Of a stretch of DNA of 51,269 bases, positions 24,041 through 34,021 are shown piece after piece. Every line of letters starts with the position of its first letter. The stretch's first letter is position 1. This DNA comes from Smittium mucronatum (lineage: Eukaryota; Kickxellomycota; Harpellomycetes; Harpellales; Legeriomycetaceae): positions 1 to 51,269 of the forward strand of contig LSSL01000502.1 in NCBI GenBank assembly GCA_001953115.1. The letters are read 5' to 3'. The position numbers and the translations under genes are program-made. A model generated the notes under the pieces. It worked only from the letters and a program-made list of their open reading frames with translations. It did no database searches and had not been told where the DNA came from.

Positions 24041-24636
24041 NNNNNNNNNNNNNNNNNNNNNNNNNNNNNNNNNNNNNNNNNNNNNNNNNNNNNNNNNNNN
24101 NNNNNNNNNNNNNNNNNNNNNNNNNNNNNNNNNNNNNNNNNNNNNNNNNNNNNNNNNNNNNNNNNNNNNNNNNNNNNNNNNNNNNNNNNNNNNNNNNNNN
24201 NNNNNNNNNNNNNNNNNNNNNNNNNNNNNNNNNNNNNNNNNNNNNNNNNNNNNNNNNNNNNNNNNNNNNNNNNNNNNNNNNNNNNNNNNNNNNNNNNNNN
24301 NNNNNNNNNNNNNNNNNNNNNNNNNNNNNNNNNNNNNNNNNNNNNNNNNNNNNNNNNNNNNNNNNNNNNNNNNNNNNNNNNNNNNNNNNNNNNNNNNNNN
24401 NNNNNNNNNNNNNNNNNNNNNNNNNNNNNNNNNNNNNNNNNNNNNNNNNNNNNNNNNNNNNNNNNNNNNNNNNNNNNNNNNNNNNNNNNNNNNNNNNNNN
24501 NNNNNNNNNNNNNNNNNNNNNNNNNNNNNNNNNNNNNNNNNNNNNNNNNNNNNNNNNNNNNNNNNNNNNNNNNNNNNNNNNNNNNNNNNNNNNNNNNNNN
24601 NNNNNNNNNNNNNNNNNNNNNNNNNNNNNNNNNNNN
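24041..24636. other. Assembly gap (596 N)
   Basis: A run of N lies within the family A copy. The corresponding interval in the copy at the window start (61-274) is only about 214 bp. Either the gap size is an estimate or this copy contains extra sequence. Confidence 0.95.
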
Positions 24637-24821
24637 GGGGGGGGTCTTTCGGTTAGTAGATTGAACCCTTTTCCCGTAGGTACGCAGCCGGTAGATCGGC
24701 AGAGGAGCTTATTGTAGTTAGGATAATAGTCTTTTCTATACGTCTTTTTCTTTTTTTCAAATTTTTTTAGTACATTTTTTAATGACTTTATCTTACAATA
24801 AATTCCGTGATACAAAAAAAA

Positions 24822-26045
24822 TACAAACAACTTGACAGATTAGATTTTATAATTTGAATTAACTTATCATTACCCTTATTTGACTTATAATGTTAGAATT
24901 AATCGAGCCATTTAGGGAGATGATTGATCCGTATTATAAGATAATAAGATACAAATTAAGTCATCACATCCATCCATACGTTACCTTTGCTGAAAAAATG
25001 ATAAGGATATCTCTAAACTGTAATTCACAATATTAATCAAAAAATTTCTTTAGTTCAATATCTCTCTTTATTTTTTTGGTTTAAATTTCGGTTTATTTTT
25101 AGCCAATAAAATGGTAAAACTAAAAATATCCTCTATTATCGTATAATATGAACTAATCATCGCTCTAAACACTAGATTAGTCCAATCGCAAAATAAGTGG
25201 ATTTTCGTAAGTTTCAGAAATAATTACCAAATATAACTGGTTTACTCAAAATATGTTTATATTTATAAATTAAGCGATTTATCTCTTTATCTGCAGTTCA
25301 AGTTTTTATAAAGCACCAATTGAGCGTTGGGGGTATTTATTTTATTAAAAACACATTCAAATGATAAGTGCAAACATTTATCAAGACTCTGATTTCAATC
25401 CATAAAGTACCAATTTATTAATTTAAATATATTTTATCAATATGAACCCCATTCTACGCAACGAAAGGTTTATATAAATATAAATTTTAGGAAAAAGAAA
25501 GTTCAGATAAATTGATTTGTGTTTGATTTTATAAATATAAGGTCATTATATTGATAAACGGTACCTATATTAATATGAAATTAGATGTTTTTCCCGGAAT
25601 TTTATATTGTACTTTCAATGAAAGTTATATATATCTTTATTAAATAAAAGATTCAAAACTAGCATCTTGTTTAAGAAGGTGTCTAGATATGCTTGAGAAC
25701 CTCCAAAAAAGCTTTAATTTGTTAACTAAAGTAATCTTATCTTTAAAAAAGGTTTTTTTGTATTAAAGATCATAATGGCTTGTATTAACTCTAAGGATTC
25801 TATTAATCATTATTTATTTTTATTTTTGAAAAGATATACTGTTAGATAGTCAGAGAGACTTTGAGCATTGCTTACAACTTTAAAAATTATTAAGAATATA
25901 AATAATTGTATTTTGATGAAATGAGATCTCCAAAAAAATGGAATTTAATACACATAAATTTTTGATAAATATTATTTAATTTGATGTATATTTCTAATTT
26001 GATATTATTCAGCTCATACCAATTAATGCATTCAATTACGTCAAA
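24822..26045. other. AT-rich stretch, nothing recognised
   Basis: No gene, RNA gene or repeat copy was found between the family A element and the short inverted repeat at 26.05 kb. Confidence 0.5.
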
Positions 26046-26164
26046 AAACTTTTATTTTGAGAAAAACGCGTTATTTTGAGAAGCCCAGATGTTTTTAAAA
26101 ACCAATCAAAGATGAAAATAGATAAGATTTATCAATATAACGCGTTTTTTTCAAAAAAAAGTTT
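26046..26164. repeat. Short inverted repeat around ACGCGT
   Basis: The arms 26046-26074 (AAACTTTTATTTTGAGAAAA then CGCGTTAT) and 26137-26164 (complement) match over about 28 bases with few differences, and enclose a 62-bp spacer. The total of ~120 bp would fit a small MITE or a hairpin. CpG-containing ACGCGT stands out in this AT-rich DNA. Confidence 0.6.
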
Positions 26165-27243
26165 AATATTTTAGTAAAATCACATTTTATAATTTTATCT
26201 TATGATAACTTAATTTCCTAAAGTTTTTGAAAAAACTCGTCTTTAATGATAAAAGATCTTTTATTTTATAAAAAAAGCTTAATGTTTAATTAAATTAATT
26301 GCTGCACTGTAATCCTATTGATTTTAAAATATTTCTTGTAATATATTTTCTCATAAGAGTGTTGATTTTTTTCATCTCGGAGTTTTATTTACGGATATAT
26401 TAGTGTAATATAGTCGAATAATCTATAAAAGCTAAGTTAAATTAGCCCGTATATAATACAAAGCTCTCTAAAGCCAGTTGAGAAGCTTTTATTGGTTTAT
26501 TACTGATGATATTATGAAAAATCGGAATGTATTTTTTTATTTTTGATAATAGAGTTTCTAAACTTTATTTACGGATTCAGTTAAAGTGGTTTTTTCGCAT
26601 TAATTTACATTTTTTTGGACTAAATATCAAGTGAATCGAAATTCCGCTAGCAAAGATCTACAAAATGGAAAGAATTTTAAAAAAAAAAAAAATTTAAAGG
26701 AACCATTTGAAATGCCCAAGGGTTATTATTATTATTTCAAATTTAAATTTTTTTTTTTGAATAAAGAAAAAATTTTCATCTTTTTACCTTAGCAATGTAT
26801 AACTGTACTTTGTATTTGTAAATTGGCGATATAAAATTCAAACACTTTTAATTTAGATTTTTCACGTAAATAATCCAAGATATTCGTTTTTGTGAAAATA
26901 AAAATTCACTTATGACTAGCCCAGAATAAATAAAAGCATCAAATAATAGCCCAATATCCCCTTTAGTAATTAAAGTTTTAACCTCGGTAAAACCTATCAT
27001 CTCTTTTTACAGGCACGGAATTTTTCGAAGACAAAATTTTAATTGATTTTATGAATATAAAAATTAGTAAATCTTGGAAAAAATCATTTTTGAAATTTCA
27101 AAAATTAGTTTATCGACACCATATATGATCTTTTTTTTTTTTATTGAAACTCCTATTTTCAAAAAGCTTATAAACAAAAAACATTCAAAAAAATTCATAA
27201 TCCTTAACTCGAATCTTACGATTCATCAAAAAAAATCTCATCT
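26165..27243. other. AT-rich 3' flank of the secreted-protein gene
   Basis: No gene is visible. Several A- and T-runs of 9-13 bases occur (e.g. near 26680 and 26750). Confidence 0.45.
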
Positions 27244-27951
27244 TTAAACTCTTTTTTTGATTTTTAAACCAAGCTTTTCAATAATCATTCTGGAAGTTGA
27301 TTGGCAGTCATTTTTTCCTAGGTCGTACGCTTTGGGGTGGTCCTGCTGTATCTCTTGGATCTCATTGTTTTGATCCTCCGATGGTGGAAATCGGTTGTTA
27401 AAACCGTAATACTCGTTTGATATATTGTACACTTCTTGAAAAAGTTCGTATGCAGAAGCTTCGGTGTTATCGTATTCTACAACTTTGTACGCATTTACTT
27501 TTGGATTTTTTCCATTCTTGATTAGTATTCTAACTCCGGATTTAGATTTTGGTGATCCATCAGGATTGAAGATATAACGACCCTCATCATCTACTATGTG
27601 CTCAAAGTATAGATCTACTGCAAATGCTTGTACTCTATCTGAAGACTCGATAGAATTCTTGCTGTCGTAGGGAATAAAAACTATACTCTGATGAAGCGAG
27701 GACTCATGAGTATCTGACTTCATTACTTCGGGCCCAAAGGTTACCAGATAAGGTTTCCAAAACATGGGAAGTTTGAAACTGGGATCATTATTAATTTTAT
27801 TAATGTCAAATCCATTTTTACATGAAACCGTGTCTATCCATACTCTTTTATTTATATTCCATATTTCTACATAATTAAGATCAGTTGGGAAGCCTGAACA
27901 CAAGATTACTGCTACCAAAAAAACAATACCGATTTCTAAGTTATGAAACAT
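27244..27951 (-). CDS. Secreted 235-aa protein, candidate effector
   Basis: An intronless frame, clearly richer in G/C than the flanks. Residues 1-20 form a classic signal peptide (MFHNLEIGIVFLVAVILCSG), with likely cleavage near residue 20. The mature part has only two cysteines, C44 and C216, and no membrane segment. A possible catalytic-type layout is H87 in a hydrophobic strand (SLHQSIVFIPYD) and, near the C-terminus, an aspartate-cysteine at the start of a helix (GKNDCQSTSRMIIEKLG). This order, His then (N/D)-Cys, resembles circularly permuted papain/NlpC-P60-like folds such as LRAT or PPPDE proteins. That is an inference from motif order only. The protein ends in a basic tail (KIKKRV). 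It stands alone in a repeat-rich desert beside a foldback element, a typical setting for fungal effector genes. No family is recognised with certainty. Confidence 0.82.
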   Translation of the reverse strand: MFHNLEIGIVFLVAVILCSGFPTDLNYVEIWNINKRVWIDTVSCKNGFDINKINNDPSFKLPMFWKPYLVTFGPEVMKSDTHESSLHQSIVFIPYDSKNSIESSDRVQAFAVDLYFEHIVDDEGRYIFNPDGSPKSKSGVRILIKNGKNPKVNAYKVVEYDNTEASAYELFQEVYNISNEYYGFNNRFPPSEDQNNEIQEIQQDHPKAYDLGKNDCQSTSRMIIEKLGLKIKKRV

Positions 27952-28710
27952 CTGAAAAAGTGAAAAAATAAACAGGGGTTCTAATGATTTTATAGAAATT
28001 TATGGGCCTAAAAGAAGTTATCTAAATATATTGATATATATTATATCTCTTTTGTGTAGAATTGGAATTATTATAGAAATTTATTTCAAATATTCATAAA
28101 ATGTGCTTTAAAACTATGAAAATTTATTTTAATAGTTTTATTTAAAATATTAGGAAGAGAATTTCTATCCAAAAATACATAAACACCTTAATGGAAGCGT
28201 ATAAGTATCCTCTTATATCACATTTTAATATTACTTATTTCTCGATAAGCACTTCATACGATAATTACTAAAAACCAAAAACTTTTTTCATTTTTTACAG
28301 TATTTTTAAATATATTTACTGGATCACTTGCATATGCTAAGTTTCTTAACTCATAACCGAGCCTTTCTGTTAATTTTACCCTACAAGTACTTGGCTAATA
28401 GATGTAATTTGATATCCACTGAGGTTTAGCAATAGTAATTCTACATTTGTTGGGTAGTTTTCTTATATGCATAAATCTGATAACCAATCAATTCGCATAA
28501 CAGATAAATGTATAATTAAAAAAATGTTTTAGAAATAATAATAAAATGACAGCCATGACTAATTGTGAAATCTATTTATAAAAGCGTATTGAGAATCAAC
28601 ATAAAATTTGTAAAAGGGCATAATGTTTTTTGTAGAATACTAAAAGAATAATATGATTTTAAATTCATAACATTATTGTTAGCCTTTTAACAAAAATTAA
28701 ACATTTAATA
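27952..28710. other. AT-rich 5' flank of the secreted-protein gene
   Basis: This must hold the promoter of the minus-strand gene. TATA-like AT stretches are too common here to single one out. The inverted-repeat element begins at its far end, about 760 bp upstream of the start codon. Confidence 0.4.
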
Positions 28711-28720
28711 CCTTACACGA

Positions 28721-28866
28721 TTTCCCATTTTTATAAAGCCTTTGTCCCAAATCATAAAACCTTTGGCCCAAATAATAAACCCTTTAACCTAAATAATAAA
28801 TCCAATATCCCATTTTACTAAAGCAACTTTCCATTTAATAAAGTCAATTTCCCACTATGATAAGAC
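28721..28866 (+). repeat. Seven tandem 21-bp iterons
   Basis: Units start at 28721, 28741, 28762, 28783, 28804, 28825 and 28846. Each contains a CCCA or CCTA/CCAT block about 4-6 bases in, followed by an ATAA or CTAA block and ending in a C-containing dinucleotide. The opposite arm has a diverged version (about 29488-29600). Two helical turns per unit would align protein-binding sites on one DNA face; transposase binding is inferred. Confidence 0.75.
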
Positions 28867-29456
28867 TTACCCCCCCATCTCCCCCCCTCGCCCAAAGAGG
28901 TGTTATTTGATTATTTCAGTATATATACTTTAGTTGAATCAAGTTATTTTAATAATAAAAAGCCGTTGAGGTGTTAGAGGATATCACTTTTTCGCTTGTA
29001 TTTTTCCCTTTATGTTTAATGGTTTTGCTTATAATATAGTTTTAATTATATGTTTTTTTATCAATAAAAATAAAACTTTAATCAATTTATTCTATCTGTT
29101 ATACGAATTCAGGGATATTGATAAACCTCAAATTTTATTTACTAGGTAAAATGACTAGTTCTCATTTTTAACATTTTTTGTGCATTTAGAAATTGTTAAT
29201 ATTCCCTAAATACACAAACTTACGTCCATGTCTTATTATCTTATTATGTGTTCAAAAAGATGGTGAAGTTTCATGTATTCGAAATGTAAATAGGTCAATA
29301 TTTCCAAGGTCAAGTTACACAATTAAAAAAAAGGGGGAAATTATAAGAAAAAGGTGATATCCTCTAACACCTCAACGGCTTTTTATTATTAAAATAACTT
29401 GATTCAACTAAAGTATATATACTGAAATAATCAAATAACACCTCTTTGGGCGAGGG

Positions 29457-29480
29457 AGGGAGATGGGGGGGTAAGTCTTA
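29457..29480 (+). other. G-quadruplex motif in the right arm
   Basis: The run pattern is GGG-CGA-GGG-A-GGG-AGAT-GGGGGGG: four G-runs of at least three with loops of 3, 1 and 4, the canonical G4 pattern. The mirror-image C-rich copy in the left arm is at about 28869-28897. Such GC content is exceptional in this window. Confidence 0.75.
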
Positions 29481-29612
29481 TCATAGTGGGAAATTGGCTT
29501 TATTAAATAGGAAATTGGTTTAATTAAAATGGGCAAAAGGCTTTATTATTTGGGTCAAAATTTTTATAATTTGGGTTAAAAACTTTATAAAAATGTGAAA
29601 CCCTTTAACAGG

Positions 29613-32600
29613 ATTTTAGATATATATATCAATCAGTTATGTTGGTTTTAATGTTTTATTGGTTTATGATAATAATATTTGTGTCTTTTTGATCTAGCTC
29701 CGAAATTATTTACTTGTTATTAGTAAAAAACATACGAGGGTTTTTTTCTAGTTTTATCATAAAAACTAACTCTATAGATTAATGTGTATTTTATCAAGAA
29801 TCAAGTTGTGCCTCTAGTAAGTTTAAACATTAGATGAAGGGGTTTCAATTTTTTCAAAGGAGAGCTTGTGAATTTCGGCTGATTTGAGCCTTATTCAGCC
29901 ATTCTTAAAAACTTTATACTAATAAAAGTGATTTCAAAACTCTATACAGAGCTTTATATTACAAGTAGATTCAGAAAAACATAGATAATATTGTATGTAA
30001 AAGTTAGAATGGTTTTAGATGCATTATAGACTATCACTAACCCCTTTATATGTAAAAAAAACAATACCCAACCATTTGTGGATAAAATTGTATGATGTGT
30101 ACAAATAAAAATGGCTAGCAAAAAGTTTTATAAAAGGTAAATCGAATAAAGTATCGGTTTTAAAGCTTTGTTTTTTAAATATATAAAAAAATTTGTAAAC
30201 ACTTCCGTTTCCAAAACTTTAATTTGTTAGGATCTGTGGATTTACCTAGCACTAATCGTTGAGAATAAAAATTATTCCATAAATAAAAACCAGCTTTAGT
30301 TAAGTGTTTATATTATCCGGGAATCGATGCTAGAATTTATACCTATAGGTGCTAAAAGCGTTAAGGTAATATTATTGGATTTAGTGAAAATATTGATATT
30401 CGCATTATTTAACAGATTAATTTTTTATTAGTAGCAAACCTATTTAAAATAACCGAGTTAAACTTAATATAGTCGATATTTTTATTTATCCTGATTTTTA
30501 TGTATTCTAGGAAATTTATATTTTTTTAAAACCATCAGAGTAAAATTTTCTGAATAACCTCTATCTTTTTTTATTATAAATAATAACCGGTTTATATTTG
30601 TGATTAGTATTATATCATACAATTTTATTAATACTTAATAACTCAAACGAAAAAAAATTCATTTTATGTAAATATAATTTAAGAAATATTATTTAATTCA
30701 AACACTTAATTTTTTATAATATAAATCTGAAAATCATTAATTATTCGACATTTTAAAAAGTAATACCCATATTTTTATTATTAAATTTTTATTATTTGAA
30801 TTGTGATTTTCAAATCTTTAAATACACTTTTTTTTTTTCGAATTACTTAGAAAAAAATGCTTGAATGAGTTTAAAATTAAAATTTAGTATAAATTAAAAA
30901 GAATATTGAAATACGATTCAAAAAAAAATCAAAAGTAAAAAAAATTTACATTTAGCGAAGATCTCTGAGTTCATTTTTAAAAAAATATCTGTTTTTAAAT
31001 ATTAATTTATTTTGGATAGATATCAAAGATCTAGGACTTTAGAAATTTTTCAAAGATTTTATGTAAAAATTAGATTTTTAATATTTTCTGAAAACCTAGC
31101 CTTTTCATTCTTTTTTTTTTAGCATGAAATTTTTATTAGATGTCAATCTTAATTGGATCGTTTACAAAAATGATTAAATTTAACTTAATAAACAAATAAA
31201 TAATGTTTATTATAAAAAATCCTAGAGAAAAACAGAAAGGATATGTTTTTCTATAGTTTTCAGAACCATTGGAATATATACATTTTATATATCGTGTCAA
31301 CCAACTGTTTTTCTGTATCAAAACTTTTTGTTCAAATTAAAACTGATAGTCTTTCAAAAATAAAAAATTCATATTCATTTCATAAAATTTTATTTAATAT
31401 GGTTAATAAGCAAATAAAAAACCCAGTGGGTGAACTTTAAATATGTCAATATCCTGTCATCATATCTATGTAATATATGAAGCAGAAAGAGGTTTTATTT
31501 AAATAGATTAATTTTTTACAAGTATAAACTGATCTTTTAAAAATATTTCTTCAGCGCGAGTTAATAAAAATAACTGATTATGAATTTGATAAAAAAACAC
31601 AGACTTTAAAAAATATATATTGAAAAATATTTAGATCCAACCGCGCTATATTAGTAAATATTTATTAATATCAAAAAAATACTCAACTAAAATAAACGAA
31701 TTTTTATTAAATTAACTAGATTTTTTTGATAAAAATTAAAAAAATCATTTTAAACTTGCCTTATTAATTTTACATTTATATAAATGCTAATTTTTTTTTG
31801 AAATAGACCAAAATTATCAAAATGAGTTTATGTACTGATTGAAAAAAATTCTATGAGTTAATTGTTATTATTAGTTTTTTAAAACCTTTCAAACCAGAAT
31901 TAACGCATCACCTCTATTTTTGTGCATAAAAATTTCATTCTGTATACATTGGAAATTATTTTTATGGATGAAATATAGTTAATATTTTTATAGAATAGAA
32001 AAATTAAAAAGATAAAGTCTTTTTTAAAGTATTATTATTAAGAATTTCAATTTAATTCAGACAATAAATTTTTAATCATTCGCTTCAGAATTTCAATAAA
32101 AAATTTATTCTTATAGTTTTAAAAAAGCAGCAAATTTTTTTTTCACCAAAATTTACTGATTTTGAACCTTTTCAACCATTCTTAAATGTATAATTTTAGA
32201 CTCAGCGATATCAGAATTTAAGGGAACATGCTCAACTGGTTTAAAGTTTAGATTTTTATTCATAATATCTAAATAGATATTGAATATATTTATAAAAAAA
32301 AAATTGTCAAAAAAATTTTTTTTTTCAGTATATAAAATACCACTGATTTAATTATCAAATATTAAGCTCTATTTCTAAAAACCCCGTTTATATTGGTAAT
32401 TATTGTGTTATTTTTACAAAAAAAATAATATGAAATAAATGTTAAATTAGTAAATAAGACGATTTTGATATAGATATTTTATTTTTATTGAAATAATCCA
32501 TCAAATTTTTAAATGTGGATAAATTTCACCAACTCATTTTATTGATAAAAATCAATTTTTACTGTTAAAAAACTATTTGAAAATAAATAATGAAGTAACT

Positions 32601-33986
32601 CTTTTTAAGTTAGTATTTATTTATCCAATACATAATATGGTATTTTTATTAACTTAATTTAGAGTAATTATTATTAATTATTATTAATTATTTTTTCTAT
32701 TTGTCACAGGCTCCTATTATTGAAAAAAACCCCACTATTTTGCTGGAAGATTATTTTTTTCAAATATCAAAAAACTAAATAATTCTTAAAGGTTTTTTTG
32801 AATTGATAGTTTCGATTTTTTCGCAGCTTCATAAAATTTCGAAATCAGATAATTTTGAATTTCAGGTAAAAAAGAATTCTTTGTAAACTTTAAATATATT
32901 ATTGAAAATTTTTACTTAAATTAAATAATAACCTTAGTAACGAGATAAAAATAACCAAAATTCAGCAATTTTTATTTTTTTTACCGATTTCGCTGTTAAA
33001 ATCGATAAAAGAGCATTTTTGAAATTTTTTATATTTTCAGTTATTGAAGTTAGTTAATATGGAATTAATGATGGGTATCACTTAAAAAATAGAATATTAC
33101 AGATATCTAATAAAAATATCTTTAAATTTTAATTTATTTAAAAAGACTAAATTATTTATAAAAGATTTAAAAATTCGATAATTACATAAAATCGTCGGTA
33201 ACTTTTAAAGATTCTTATTTATCTTTTTCATCCTTTATTTTATATTAAAGAAATTACCCGTTATAAAAATGCTATGAAATAAGTGCGAAATTAATGTGTT
33301 AAATAAAATTGGATACTATTTTTTATTTATAAAAATCGCTTCACTTCGATAATTAAATTTATATTAATTTATTTTTTGAATTAATACAAATTCATTGCTA
33401 AATAAAAGCATGTTTTTTTTAATATCCTTCTACTTATAAATTGATTTTAATTTTAATTTTTCATACTGGTGTGATCATTTTCAAAATTATCTCTACCTTT
33501 TAAGTTGTAGTCTTATTGAAATAATCGCAGCCATTATACTTTAAGCAATCTATACCCCAATTCTAAAAATATTTACATTAGTTGAGGTTATTTTTTACAT
33601 GGAATATACTTTAAAAAAAAAAAAAAATTAACTCATAATACCTTTCTTTTCTCATTTCTCTTTTTAAATTTCTCTTTTTAAATTTCTTTTTTTATTATAA
33701 TATATATTTTTCATTAATTTAATTAAAATAATACCTGTTAATAATTTTAAAACATCTAAATTAGAAAAAATTAGCCTTTATTTCGATAAAAGTAAATATA
33801 TATTAAGTCAGTAATATATTGAAATATGATTTACGTGTTAATCTTATAAATAATAAGTGTATAGTCTTCTAAAAAATCTCTAATACAATAATAATATACA
33901 TTTTAAACGTATTAATTAATATTCTATTTTTTATTCTAAGAAAAAGCTTTTAAAGTTAACAAATATATTAAGGATATTTGAAAATT
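29613..33986. other. AT desert, no gene seen
   Basis: Very AT-rich, with stops in every frame. The overlapping short open frames near 31136-31440 on both strands look like chance. Short ATTATTA-type runs occur near 32.66 kb. Confidence 0.55.
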
Positions 33987-34021
33987 GGCAAATGACAAAT
34001 GACATATGACAATTGACAAAT
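33987..34021. repeat. 7-bp microsatellite (GACAAAT)n, five units
   Basis: The units are GGCAAAT, GACAAAT, GACATAT, GACAATT and GACAAAT. Slippage is the ordinary explanation. Confidence 0.8.

Larger units (their letters stand above)
23747..24821 (+). mobile_element. Family A SINE-like element, copy 2, interrupted by assembly gap
   Basis: The 5' end is a long imperfect hairpin (23747-23823) with arms AAAAGCACACTA/TAGTGTACTTTT and GCCCCTAA/TTAGGGGC. It is followed by a 43-bp tandem duplication (23855-23897 and 23898-23940). The 60 bases before the gap match 1-60, and those after it match 275-456. The 3' end has the GCCGG-TAGA-TCGGC stem-loop (24687-24700), T-rich tract, tail motif and A-run. 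No convincing target duplication was found, so the 5' border is approximate. The open frames that cross the gap are artefacts of the N-run. Confidence 0.75.
28711..29612. mobile_element. Foldback element with 21-bp iterons and G-quadruplex motifs
   Basis: Long inverted arms (28711-28992 and 29348-29612), almost identical in their inner ~110 bp, enclose about 355 bp without coding capacity. The outer arm holds seven tandem 21-bp units (one of 20) from 28721 to 28866, typified by CCCAAATAATAAACC. Inside them both arms carry a G-run cluster (C-rich on + at left, G-rich at right). The inner end reads CCTCTAACACCTCAACGGC. The overall plan, long arms with subterminal repeats and a short interior, matches foldback-type or MITE-like non-autonomous DNA transposons. 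Target duplication is not clear. It lies about 760 bp upstream of the secreted-protein gene. Confidence 0.75.

Noticed and set aside
23832..24830. 332- and 231-codon open frames spanning the N-run
   Set aside because: They are open only because N codons are not stops; the readable parts belong to a non-coding repeat.
28721..28866. Replication origin iterons of a plasmid
   Set aside because: The iterons lie within long inverted arms repeated on the other side, which fits a transposable element better; no replication gene is present.
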